From the NCBI GenBank assembly GCA_003265685.1, contig QJOU01000013.1, positions 1 to 64,000 on the forward strand: 64,000 nucleotides of DNA. Direction: 5' to 3'. This DNA comes from Piscinibacter caeni (lineage in GTDB: Bacteria; Pseudomonadota; Gammaproteobacteria; Burkholderiales; Burkholderiaceae_C). A program made the position numbers and the translations under genes. Each line of letters starts with the position of its first letter. Position 1 is the stretch's first letter. Below, piece by piece: positions 52,178 to 60,170 of this stretch. The notes under the pieces were generated by a model. It was not told the origin of the DNA. It searched no databases and saw nothing but the letters and a program-made list of their open reading frames with translations.

Positions 52178-52588
52178 GTGAGAGCGGTCCGCTATCTGCT
52201 GCAAGCCGTCCTTCTGCTGCTCGCTGCAGGCGTCATGGTTCCCCTGGCGCTATCCGGCAAGGCCTCATACGCCGCGCTGCTTGGTCTAGGCGCATTCTTC
52301 GGCTTCCTGCTCTTCCTCACGGTGCTCCTGCGCGAGCACACAGAGAGCAGGCTGGTGCCCGGACGTACCGTCAGCACGAAGGTCTGCGGCGTGTTCCTAA
52401 GCCTCGTCGGCGCCGGTGGCATCGGGCTCTCGGTGCGCCTAATCGATGGCTACCGACCAACGGGAAGACGAAGCGGACTGTTGCGGCTCTCCATCGAGTA
52501 CCTCGGTCCCTGGCCGGCCGCGGCGTTCTTCCTTGCCTTCGGTGCGTGCATGCTGGGTCTGGCCTACCGTCTCTTCCGGAGCCGCTAG
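52178..52588 (+). CDS. Hypothetical membrane protein (136 aa)
   Basis: Four hydrophobic segments: YLLQAVLLLLAAGVMVPLAL, YAALLGLGAFFGFLLFLTVLL, VCGVFLSLVGAGGIGLSV and WPAAAFFLAFGACMLGLAYRLF. The start is a GTG 12 bp after the upstream membrane gene, with only a weak binding site. The two proteins may form a complex. There is no C-terminal tag. Confidence 0.58.
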   Translation: MRAVRYLLQAVLLLLAAGVMVPLALSGKASYAALLGLGAFFGFLLFLTVLLREHTESRLVPGRTVSTKVCGVFLSLVGAGGIGLSVRLIDGYRPTGRRSGLLRLSIEYLGPWPAAAFFLAFGACMLGLAYRLFRSR

Positions 52589-52710
52589 CGGCTGGTGCCG
52601 GGCGCGCACGAGCTCGGTCGAGCCAAGCAGCGCTCAAAGTAGCAACGCCCTGGTGGCGTCAGGCTAGCTCAGTGGCTCTGAAAGCGGCGGGGCTTGCGCC
52701 CTGGCTCCGT

Positions 52711-53346
52711 TCATAACGGACCGCGGTCGATGAAGCGGCCACAGACCTCTGCCGGATCGAAATCCTTGTAGTGTTTTGCCGACCTTGAAGACGCCTCCTG
52801 GGCCTTCTCGTACTCCGGGTTCATCAAGTACGACGTATCCTGCATGAACACAAGGTAGGTATCGACCTGGGCCTTCACGTAGTCCGCAAGTGCGTTCTTC
52901 GCACCACCCAGGCAAGCCGGAACCTTGACCGCTTCAGCCTCCCGTTGGATGTCCTGCAACTTGGAGACCGGCCCCGAGAGATACGCGCGACCGGTGCTCG
53001 ATGCGAGCTTGTCGGCATCAGTGACCTTGTTCTGGATGCCTTGCAGTAGCGCCAGCCCGGACTCGACTAGCTGGCGGCGCTCCTGCCTCTGCTGTTCTTG
53101 GTACTTTGTGTAGGCGAAGTAGCCGGCGCCTGCCACCAGCACCAGCAACACAATCAGCAAGAGGGCCGCACGTGGTCCGCGCGATGCTTCGCTCGACTGT
53201 GCTGACTGCTTCGTCTGGCGAGCGTCGAGCTCCGCCTGGCGCTGCACGTACTTGGCGTAGATCACGCCGCAGCTCGGACACTCGCTCGCCGGCTTCGCCT
53301 GGTCTGCGAGGGTCCTCCGATAGTCGCATTTCGGACACGCTTGCAT
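52711..53346 (-). CDS. Zinc-ribbon membrane-anchored hypothetical protein
   Basis: The 211-residue protein begins with a zinc ribbon, CPKCDYRR...CPSCGVIYAKY (cysteines near residues 4, 7, 23 and 26). It then has a charged helix, one transmembrane segment, ALLLIVLLVLVAGAGYFAY (near 60-80), and a mainly helical outer domain with two further cysteines. Similar N-terminal ribbons with a following TM helix are common in uncharacterised proteobacterial proteins. Starts at 53346 (ATG) or 53355 (GTG) are possible. Confidence 0.65.
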   Translation of the reverse strand: MQACPKCDYRRTLADQAKPASECPSCGVIYAKYVQRQAELDARQTKQSAQSSEASRGPRAALLLIVLLVLVAGAGYFAYTKYQEQQRQERRQLVESGLALLQGIQNKVTDADKLASSTGRAYLSGPVSKLQDIQREAEAVKVPACLGGAKNALADYVKAQVDTYLVFMQDTSYLMNPEYEKAQEASSRSAKHYKDFDPAEVCGRFIDRGPL

Positions 53347-53400
53347 GTTTTTCACTGCCTCCCTGGGCCAGATTGTGCCGAACTGTTCCAGCGCCGGGCC

Positions 53401-53973
53401 TCAGAACAGCGGCTTCGCCGGCTTGCAGGTACCCTGGCGTTCGAACTGCGGCATCGACTCCATCCAATCACCGCTAGCGTTCCTATCGGCAAGCTCGCTT
53501 CGTGAGAACGCCGAGCCGTTAAGGTGCCTGTACTCCCACCAGTCGACGTACGCGCCGGTCACCCGATCCAAGGTCGCCTTCGTTTCCGAGTAGTAATCGG
53601 CATTGGCGGGCAAGGCCGAGTTGAGGCTGTTCTTCACATAGAACTCGACGCGTGTGTCGGACCAGTCGTCGATCCTCGTCGTGAGCGTCGTTCTCCCCTT
53701 CTTGGTGGTAGGAAGGACATCGATCTTCTTCAAGTCGGCATCGATCTGAAGTCTCACTTGGCAAAAGCCGGGGTCCAGGACATCACATAGAGCGTCATTG
53801 CCGCGGACCACCTTCAGGTCGCAGTGGAGCAGCACTGGCTCGGCCAGGCTCGGCGAGGCGAGAAGCGCATACGTGAGGAGGGCACTGGCAGTCCGGACAC
53901 GTCCCTTCAGACGCACTATCCGCGTGCCGGTTGGAGCCATCACGGCGCCCCTGACCTTATCTACACCACTCAT
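53401..53973 (-). CDS. Secreted hypothetical protein
   Basis: The 190-residue protein has a long N-region and a signal peptide core, ASALLTYALLASPSLA, with probable cleavage before EPVLLHCDL. The mature part is beta-rich with paired cysteines (LHCDLKVV, ALCDVLDPGFCQV). It ends QGTCKPAKPLF. The ATG at 53973 follows GGAGGCGGGG, a strong site. No family is recognised. It lies 54 bp upstream of the zinc-ribbon gene on the same strand. Confidence 0.6.
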   Translation of the reverse strand: MSGVDKVRGAVMAPTGTRIVRLKGRVRTASALLTYALLASPSLAEPVLLHCDLKVVRGNDALCDVLDPGFCQVRLQIDADLKKIDVLPTTKKGRTTLTTRIDDWSDTRVEFYVKNSLNSALPANADYYSETKATLDRVTGAYVDWWEYRHLNGSAFSRSELADRNASGDWMESMPQFERQGTCKPAKPLF

Positions 53974-54107
53974 CCCCGCCTCCTTGATGCCAGGCCGATG
54001 GTACAGACGCGCCACACGTCCACGCCTCGCAGGCATGGGTCACCGGTAGCCGATGTCGTGCATCCTGCACTCCACTTTCATAGCGTCATCGGCCCGCACA
54101 TCTGGTG

Positions 54108-54121
54108 TATCTGCTATTCTG
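54108..54121 (+). promoter_or_regulatory. Shared promoter-like motif, copy 3
   Basis: TATCTGCTATTCTG, 28 bp upstream of the tagged gene at 54149. It includes the -10-like TATTCT and is preceded by TGG-TG as in copy 4. Confidence 0.4.
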
Positions 54122-54148
54122 CCCGCCACCGAACGATCCAGCGCGCAG

Positions 54149-55173
54149 ATGGGGCTCGACCACTCCTACCAAGAGAGCAAAGACGACCGGGCGGTCCGCC
54201 TGGCGGTCGAGGCCGCCGTTGCTGCCGGCTCCGTCCATGAGGTGCTGCGTTCCTTCAAGGACATGACTGCCGGTGCAGAGGCGCTCGGCCGCGGTTTCGG
54301 TGGATCGCTTCCGCAGCTCAATCAGCGCGAGTGCTTCGCCACGTACTGCCTCCGCCGACCAAGTGGCCTGGACATCCTCAGATCGGTACTTGAGGCCGGC
54401 ATCGGCGGCCGGTCCGTCTCGGAATCTGCCGAGGCCGCCTGCAGGTGCCTCATGTACGACGGCGGCAAGCTGCGCAATCTCGGGGTTCCCACCCTCTTCC
54501 ACGCAGCCTACCTGCTCCAGTCACCGGAGGCGATGCGGCTGGCGTTCGAGCTCGATGGGTGCCGGTCCGAGCTCCACTCGGCGCGCCCCGTCGAGCGCGG
54601 CTCCACCGTGCACCACGACTTTCTCCAGCACGTGCTGACTCGGCTCGGGTGGCTCGATGAAGACGGATTCCAACGGCTGCGCCAGTGTTCGGAGATGCTG
54701 CTCGAGGCAGGAGCCCCCATCGCCTACCACGGCGAGGAGGCGCCAGCCCTAGAACTCTTCCTGGATGCCTCCGACTCCGTCCGCTCGCCCGGCCTTCTCA
54801 AGGAGCTGCTCGGCAAGTACGTCGAGGCCGGCCACGTACCCCTGGACAGGTACACGGAGCCCGGCCCTATCCGGGCATGGAATGGGGCGCCATGCCGGTC
54901 GCGCGTGCCATCCTGAAGGGCAACGTCAAGATGGCCGTCGCCTTCATCGAGCTCGGCTGCTCGACAGACATCGCGCCGGCGCCGGAGCACCCCCACCGCG
55001 GTGACCTGGCCGCTTTCGTCCGCACGCTGGACCTCCCGTTGGACGTCGAGGCCGAGATGGTTGCGGAGTTGACGAGCGCCCAGATGCGCCGGCGCATCCA
55101 GCTGGAGACCTCTGCCGCGGTGCCCTCCGCCCTCCCGCCCTCTTCGCCAGCCCGCCGCGTTCGGGCCCTCTGA
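54149..55173 (+). pseudogene. Ankyrin-like tagged protein gene with apparent frameshift
   Basis: From the ATG at 54149 the frame encodes VPTLFHAAYLLQSPEAMRLA, CSEMLLEAGAPIAYHGEEAP and LLGKYVEAGHVPLDRYTEPGP. It then breaks near 54875. The next frame continues YPGMEWGAMPVARAILKGNV and MAVAFIELGCSTDIAPAP, and ends with the tag module AQMRRRIQLET and SSPARRVRAL. One frameshift would give about 340 residues. The ankyrin-like spacing resembles the genes at 55177-58193. It is followed after 3 bp by the next gene. Confidence 0.6.
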
Positions 55174-55176
55174 CCC

Positions 55177-56136
55177 ATGGCACTCACACCTTCCCAGCGG
55201 GCTACTGCCCGCAAGTCGCTCGGCGCGCAGCTCGCGGCCGCCACCGTTGCTGACCGCCATGACGAAGTTCTGCGCATCGTCGCTTCCGGTGGGCCGGAGC
55301 TGATCTGCACCGGGCTGCTGCTGGACGCGTCCTCCGCCCTCATGTCGTACGCGCAGTTCTGCATCGACAAGGGGCATGTTGAGGCCTTGGCCAAGGTGGT
55401 GGCGGCTCGCCCGGGCGGCGTCACCCTAGCGGACTGCTGCATCGTGGAGGAAGGAACCGTCTACGGTGTCACTGTGTCCACGACCTACGATCCGGTCAAG
55501 GCGGCCCTTGAGCGGTGTGACGTCGCGCTGGTGAACGTCCTGCTCGATGCGCGCGCACATCTTCCGACCGAACTCAGCCTGCGCCGGGACATCGACTTCA
55601 TGCACCTGCGAACCCTTCGCAAGCTCCTAGGTTTCACATTGGCCGAGGAGGCGCCCCAGCTGGGAGCCCTGTGCCGTCACTTCGTCCGGCGGAGCATCCC
55701 GCTGCTCGACAAGGACGGCCCGGCAAGCCTCGCGGACGAGCTAGTCATCAACGGGTCGTGGCACCAGCAGCGCGGCGCCGACGAGGTGACGCAGCTGCTT
55801 CGGGACTACGCCGCAGCCGGGACCCTCAGGGTGGATGACGTCGTCGATATCAAGTGGAGGCACGTCGGGAACTGCCGCCTTCTGCTTGCCGCCATCAAGA
55901 AGGGATGCACCCCACTGGTCTGCGAGCTCATCGACATGGGCTGCGACTGGCGCCTGGCCATCGGTCCGAAGGCGCCAGACCTGCCAACTGCCATCCGCTC
56001 GTTCGGCCGCGAGGGGGACGCTGAGCTTGCCGCCGCGGCGGCTGAGGCACTCATGCGGGTGCGGTTGCGCAATCTGGCGGCCCAGCAGGCGGCGACCGCC
56101 CAGCCGGCCACAGCGCGCCGACGTGCCGTTCTGTGA
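55177..56136 (+). CDS. Ankyrin-like tagged protein (319 aa)
   Basis: The protein is built of helical pairs with weak ankyrin character: YAQFCIDKGHVEALAKVVAA, AALERCDVALVNVLLDARA and LLAAIKKGCTPLVCELIDMG. The middle has HLRTLRKLLGFTLAEEAPQL. The C-terminal module is EALMRVRLRNLAAQQ, an Ala/Pro/Thr linker, and ATARRRAVL. It starts 3 bp after the stop of the upstream gene, so translation is coupled. Its function is unknown; ankyrin-like folds usually bind proteins. Confidence 0.75.
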   Translation: MALTPSQRATARKSLGAQLAAATVADRHDEVLRIVASGGPELICTGLLLDASSALMSYAQFCIDKGHVEALAKVVAARPGGVTLADCCIVEEGTVYGVTVSTTYDPVKAALERCDVALVNVLLDARAHLPTELSLRRDIDFMHLRTLRKLLGFTLAEEAPQLGALCRHFVRRSIPLLDKDGPASLADELVINGSWHQQRGADEVTQLLRDYAAAGTLRVDDVVDIKWRHVGNCRLLLAAIKKGCTPLVCELIDMGCDWRLAIGPKAPDLPTAIRSFGREGDAELAAAAAEALMRVRLRNLAAQQAATAQPATARRRAVL

Positions 56137-56167
56137 GGAAGAATCTGCTGTAGCCGTGTCGCTGGTG

Positions 56168-56181
56168 TATCGCATACACTG
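56168..56181 (+). promoter_or_regulatory. Shared promoter-like motif, copy 4
   Basis: TATCGCATACACTG, 15 bp upstream of the tagged gene at 56197, so the transcript would have almost no leader. The preceding bases GGTG are the same as in copy 3. Confidence 0.38.
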
Positions 56182-56196
56182 TATCGGCACTTCTTT

Positions 56197-57198
56197 ATGC
56201 AGCCCATCATCCCCGCCGTGCTCAGCGGCGCCGCGCGCGAGAACGCGCGACAGGACCTCGACAACGCCATCATCAAGGCCCTGACGGACATCGCTCCGGA
56301 GTCCTTGGTGGCCGAGGCCGCCCGGGTGGACCCTTCCATCCTGCTGGAGCGCAACCGCTTCTCCGGCCTGGGGTTCAACGCCTTCAACTACCTCGAGCTC
56401 GCCCGCCACAAGGAGTGGACCGACACCCTTGAGGTGGCCCTCGAAGCCGGCATCCATCCCGACAACCGGGATGCGTTCTCCGGCCGCCCCCTGCTTGCGC
56501 GGCGTGGAATCGGACTGAACTCCTTGCCGGGTCCGAAGTTGCTCGGACTGGCGCTGCGCTACGGCGCCGATGCCTCCCAGTGTGCCGACGGCGACGGATA
56601 CCGGTCCCTGGCCAGGACGTACGCGGCAGAGCTGCAGCCGTTGACCACTAGCAACCTCGCGACGGTGAAGTCGCACCTCGCGTGTCTGAGGCTCCTACTG
56701 CAGGCGGAGCCGGGCCCGCTGGACCCGGTGGACCGCGACATGAGCGGGTCCTTCATCGGCCACGGGCTACTGGTCACGCTGGGCACGGCGCGCATCCTGA
56801 CGACGACGCTCTCCTTAGCGCAGCCCTTGGCCAAGGAGGGCTACGACCTGCTACGTCTGGCCGCGGCACGTGGCGCCGACATCAACTGGCGCGCCGGCGC
56901 CCAGGACATCCCGGTGGTCTGGACGCTGGTCAACGCCGGGTTCGCAAAGTCCGCCGCCTTGCTGCTCGAGCTCGGCGCGGACCCAGAGATGCCGGCAGAC
57001 GCGGACGCCTCGAACCTCGGCTTCGAGGTCGGCACCAGCCTGGTCGAGCTCGCCCGGCTGCGTAGTGGTGGCGAGGGCGCGGCTGCGATTTCGGAGACCC
57101 TTATGCGGCGCCGCATCCAGGCGGAGCAGCGGGTCCAGGTCGCACCTCCGGCTCCGGCGAAGCAGCCGCGGCGCCGGTGGCTGTTGGGAGCGTTCTGA
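56197..57198 (+). CDS. Ankyrin-like tagged protein, DPS-LLE family (333 aa)
   Basis: The protein belongs to a local paralogue group with the genes at 57198 and 28153. Shared features are AARVDPSILLERN, DTLEVALEAGIHPDNRDAF, LLGLALRYGADAS, LACLRLLLQAEP, LLRLAAARGADINWRAG and SAALLLELGADPEM, most of them ankyrin-like helices ending in GAD. The tag module is ETLMRRRIQAEQ, a linker, and QPRRRWLLGAF, an unusually extended end. The stop overlaps the next ATG (TGATG). Confidence 0.77.
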   Translation: MQPIIPAVLSGAARENARQDLDNAIIKALTDIAPESLVAEAARVDPSILLERNRFSGLGFNAFNYLELARHKEWTDTLEVALEAGIHPDNRDAFSGRPLLARRGIGLNSLPGPKLLGLALRYGADASQCADGDGYRSLARTYAAELQPLTTSNLATVKSHLACLRLLLQAEPGPLDPVDRDMSGSFIGHGLLVTLGTARILTTTLSLAQPLAKEGYDLLRLAAARGADINWRAGAQDIPVVWTLVNAGFAKSAALLLELGADPEMPADADASNLGFEVGTSLVELARLRSGGEGAAAISETLMRRRIQAEQRVQVAPPAPAKQPRRRWLLGAF

Positions 57199-58193
57199 TG
57201 GAGCGCCAGGCCGACTTCACCTTGCCGCAGCCCATCCTCACGGGCGACGAGCGCGCGAAAGAGCTCTCCCTGATGCGCGTCGAGTTCAAGGACCCGGAAG
57301 CGGACAGGCTCATCGCGGCGCGTGCCCGGCGCGACCCTTCGCTGCTTCTGGAGTCGTCAGACCGCCACACGAGCTATCTGGCTGGCACCCGCCTGGACGA
57401 GGCCGTCTACTTCGACTACGTAGAGACGGTCCAAGTCGCGCTCGAGGCGGGCGTTCATCCCGACGACCCGCGCGCCTTTCAGGCGACGCTGTTGGGCGGC
57501 GGCCAGGTCGGCCAACAGCGGCTCATCGCCTACCGCGTCAGCACCATGGAGGGGCGATTCCCCCGCCCTCGGATGCTGGAGCTCGCGCTCAAGCACGGGG
57601 CCGATCCAGACGGCGACATCGAAGCGTTTGAGAGCGGTCGGTCGAACTCCCACGTCCGGCGTTACGCAACCGACCTCCACGACTTCAACGGGTCACTGGC
57701 CCTGGCCCGGCTTCCGGACACACTGGAGTGCATCCGGCTGCTGCTCAATGCCAACCCGAGGTGCATCGATCCGGACGAGGCCGGCTCCAACAGGGAGTGG
57801 TACGGCTTCCTGGCCCTCTTGGGCTCCGCCTCCGCGCTCAAGTCGCGCCCGTCCCTGACGTCGGACCTTGCAAAGCAGTTCCGCAGCGTTGCTGTGCTCG
57901 CCCTGGCGAAGGGCGCATCGCTCAACTATGTCGTGCCGGACGAAGGCCTTCCGCAGGCGCTGTGGCTCGCAAGAGCCGGCTGGCCGACCATGTCAGCCAT
58001 CCTGGTCGAGCTGGGAGCAGCAGATTCCTGGAAGCTCGAGCCGGGCGTCAACCCTGAGTCCTTCTTCAGCGGAGAAGGACTCGCTTTCTACCGGGAAGCG
58101 CTGATGCGCCGGAGGCTTCAGCATGAGGTAGGAAAGGCGGCGGACATCGCCGGCCAGGCGGCCCGCAGCTGCCGTAGAGGGGCACGACTGTGA
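57198..58193 (+). CDS. Ankyrin-like tagged protein, DPS-LLE family (331 aa)
   Basis: A tandem paralogue of the preceding gene, with ARARRDPSLLLES, TVQVALEAGVHPDDPRAF, MLELALKHGADPDGD, CIRLLLNANPRCIDPDEAG, VLALAKGASLNYVVPDEG and SAILVELGAAD. The C-terminal module is EALMRRRLQHEVG followed by a short linker and SCRRGARL. Start and stop overlap both neighbours. It is the closest relative of the broken gene at 28153-29161. Confidence 0.77.
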   Translation: MERQADFTLPQPILTGDERAKELSLMRVEFKDPEADRLIAARARRDPSLLLESSDRHTSYLAGTRLDEAVYFDYVETVQVALEAGVHPDDPRAFQATLLGGGQVGQQRLIAYRVSTMEGRFPRPRMLELALKHGADPDGDIEAFESGRSNSHVRRYATDLHDFNGSLALARLPDTLECIRLLLNANPRCIDPDEAGSNREWYGFLALLGSASALKSRPSLTSDLAKQFRSVAVLALAKGASLNYVVPDEGLPQALWLARAGWPTMSAILVELGAADSWKLEPGVNPESFFSGEGLAFYREALMRRRLQHEVGKAADIAGQAARSCRRGARL

Positions 58194-58565
58194 CCGAGCC
58201 GTGTGACCAGTTCGGGCGGCGGCTCGATGACTTTGCCATGAAGCATGTCCAGCACAGCCGGACGCTGGAGAACGCTCTGCTGTTCCCCGGCAACCCACTC
58301 GCGCGTGTTCGGCGGCAACGCGGGCGCGTTCTTCGCCTTCCTCGATGCCGGCGTGAAGCCCTTCCTTCTCGTTAGGTCCTCCGCAACGGCGGCGAGGGGG
58401 CAGGACGTCATGGAGATGGCGCGACTCCTTGCGCCTTCGCCTCTGTCGAGAGAGTTCACCGCGCGACTCACCGAGTACCTCATGCGGCGCCAGGTGAGCA
58501 CCCAGCTCAGCACTGCAGCGCCCGCAGAGCATGCGGCGCCGCGCCGCCGCCGCCTCACCCTCTGA
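58190..58565 (+). pseudogene. Short tagged gene with apparent frameshift
   Basis: The GTG at 58190 overlaps the upstream stop and begins MTEPCDQFGRRLDDFAMKHV and LENALLFPGNPLA. Near 58303 the frame is lost, and the next frame continues VFGGNAGAFFAFLDAGVKPF and MEMARLLAPSPLSREFTARL. The tag module is intact: EYLMRRQVSTQL and HAAPRRRRLTL. Joined, the protein would have about 125 residues, shorter than the ankyrin-like paralogues. Confidence 0.55.
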
Positions 58566-58571
58566 GCCCGC

Positions 58572-60110
58572 ATGACTGACGACGAACTCGCGCAGCTCGA
58601 GCTGCTCAGCCGGACCGTCCCTTCGAAGGTCGACGACTTCCTGGACCCAATTGCCCAGCGTTTTCACGAGCGTGACGCCGGCCGCGGCAAGGTGGCGACT
58701 GGAGCGCCCGTCTTCCTTCTGGTCTCCCTGGTGCACGGGTCCTTCAACCCGCACACGGGCATCATCATGAAGGGCCGCACGCCGGACTCCGACCTCGGCG
58801 AACTGCTGGCCGCGGCCGGCATGAAGGAGGCGGTCGGGCAGCTGCTCAAGCGCTGGGAGAGCGGCGACCCGCTCTTCAGTCCGGACCCCACGCTGCCGTC
58901 CGACCCCGGCATCGACGCCGCCTGGCCAGAGCCGCAGTGGCGCTTCGACGTGCCGACCTGGCTCGTCAGCGTCATGCGCCGGGCGCCCGAGCCGACCAGC
59001 CTGGTGCAACAGGCCTGCGCCTGCCTGTCCCTCCTGGGCAAGGCCCCCTTCCAGCTCGACGACAAGCTGTCCTGGGTGCGCCGCCTGGCCCAGAAGCGTA
59101 TGTCCGAGCTGCTGCTCGAGCAGCCCGCCTTACTGCATCACCGCCTCGCCTTCGAGAAGACATGTGCGTCCGCCATCGAGATGGCGCCGCTGGCGCATGC
59201 GTTGGCCATCCACACCCGCGCCGGCCTGCCCTCACGCCTGGACGGCTACAGCGACGAGCAGCTCAAGTGCTTCGCCAGTCACCCTATCGTCGCTGACGCG
59301 CTGACCAAGCGCGTGCCGACCTACGGTCTGCTCAAGCACCCGAGCACCCCCAAGACGCTCCTCGGACGCCTGGGCGTACCCGAGAAGCGACTCGCACCAG
59401 CGATGCTCACCTCCGTGCTTCAGCTGGAGCGCCTACGCAAAGCAGTGCGACCGAGTCACAAGTCGGCCTTCCCAAGCCGCAAGTACGCGTTCCTGCCAGA
59501 AGCGGTGGAGGTGTTCAGCGGCACCTGGGAGCGAGGAGAGCACCGGGAGCGCGCCCTGCACCTCTACGCGGAGATGCGCCAGAGCACTGTGGTGGACGAC
59601 GCCTTTCGCATGCAGGCGCTGGTCAAGGCTCCGCGGGCGCTGGTCGAGGAGCGACCGACAAGCGGCGGGCCGCAGAAGACGGAGGTCGAAGACATCCCAC
59701 GGCGCCTGGCCCGCCTGAGTACCGCCCTGCGCCTCTCGGGGGTCCTGAAGGACCATTCCGCCCAGGCAGCCGCCGAAGTCATGCTCCAGGCAATCTTCGC
59801 CCTCAAGGACGATGACGTGGCCCCGTTCCTCAACACGTCGGCATCCTTCTGCTCCGTCGAGGGCGCGGCGAAGGCCCTCGCGTACTTCGAGTCCCAAGGC
59901 ATCACGCTTCAGACGCTGGGCGAGCGCATCCGAGCCAGCTCCGCGACGCCGGCCGGCTCCGATCCGCACTGCTCCTGGGCGACGGCACTGCGCATGGTCG
60001 AGACCGAGCGCTCCATGGCACGGGTCATCAGGGAGGCAACTGAGCCTGTGCACCCTGCCGCGGCCGCAGACGTGGCTCCGGCCCGCCGGCCGCGACGCCT
60101 CTCGCTCTGA
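58572..60110 (+). CDS. Large tagged helical protein, copy 1 of 3 (512 aa)
   Basis: No known family is recognised, but it is clearly paralogous to the next two genes. Landmarks are LSRTVPSKVDDFLDPIAQRF near the N terminus, LVQQACACLSLLGKAPFQLD, LSELL-like MSELLLEQPALLHHRL, HALAIHTRAGLPSRLDGYSD, FASHPIVADAL, LTSVLQLERLRKAV, and FCSVEGAAKALAYFESQGIT. The C-terminal module is RSMARVIREATE, a linker, and APARRPRRLSL. It begins 6 bp after the preceding stop. Predicted mostly helical and without a signal peptide, it may be a structural or adaptor protein. Confidence 0.77.
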   Translation: MTDDELAQLELLSRTVPSKVDDFLDPIAQRFHERDAGRGKVATGAPVFLLVSLVHGSFNPHTGIIMKGRTPDSDLGELLAAAGMKEAVGQLLKRWESGDPLFSPDPTLPSDPGIDAAWPEPQWRFDVPTWLVSVMRRAPEPTSLVQQACACLSLLGKAPFQLDDKLSWVRRLAQKRMSELLLEQPALLHHRLAFEKTCASAIEMAPLAHALAIHTRAGLPSRLDGYSDEQLKCFASHPIVADALTKRVPTYGLLKHPSTPKTLLGRLGVPEKRLAPAMLTSVLQLERLRKAVRPSHKSAFPSRKYAFLPEAVEVFSGTWERGEHRERALHLYAEMRQSTVVDDAFRMQALVKAPRALVEERPTSGGPQKTEVEDIPRRLARLSTALRLSGVLKDHSAQAAAEVMLQAIFALKDDDVAPFLNTSASFCSVEGAAKALAYFESQGITLQTLGERIRASSATPAGSDPHCSWATALRMVETERSMARVIREATEPVHPAAAADVAPARRPRRLSL

Positions 60111-60170
60111 CGCCAGCGCGCCGCGGCACGCTCTCCTTGAAGCGACCCAACCCACCGGGTAGACCAGTAC

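Noticed and set aside
52650-52720. tRNA-like stretch with TAGCTCAGTGG
   Set aside because: Only the D-loop-like sequence fits. No T-loop or paired acceptor stem could be found.
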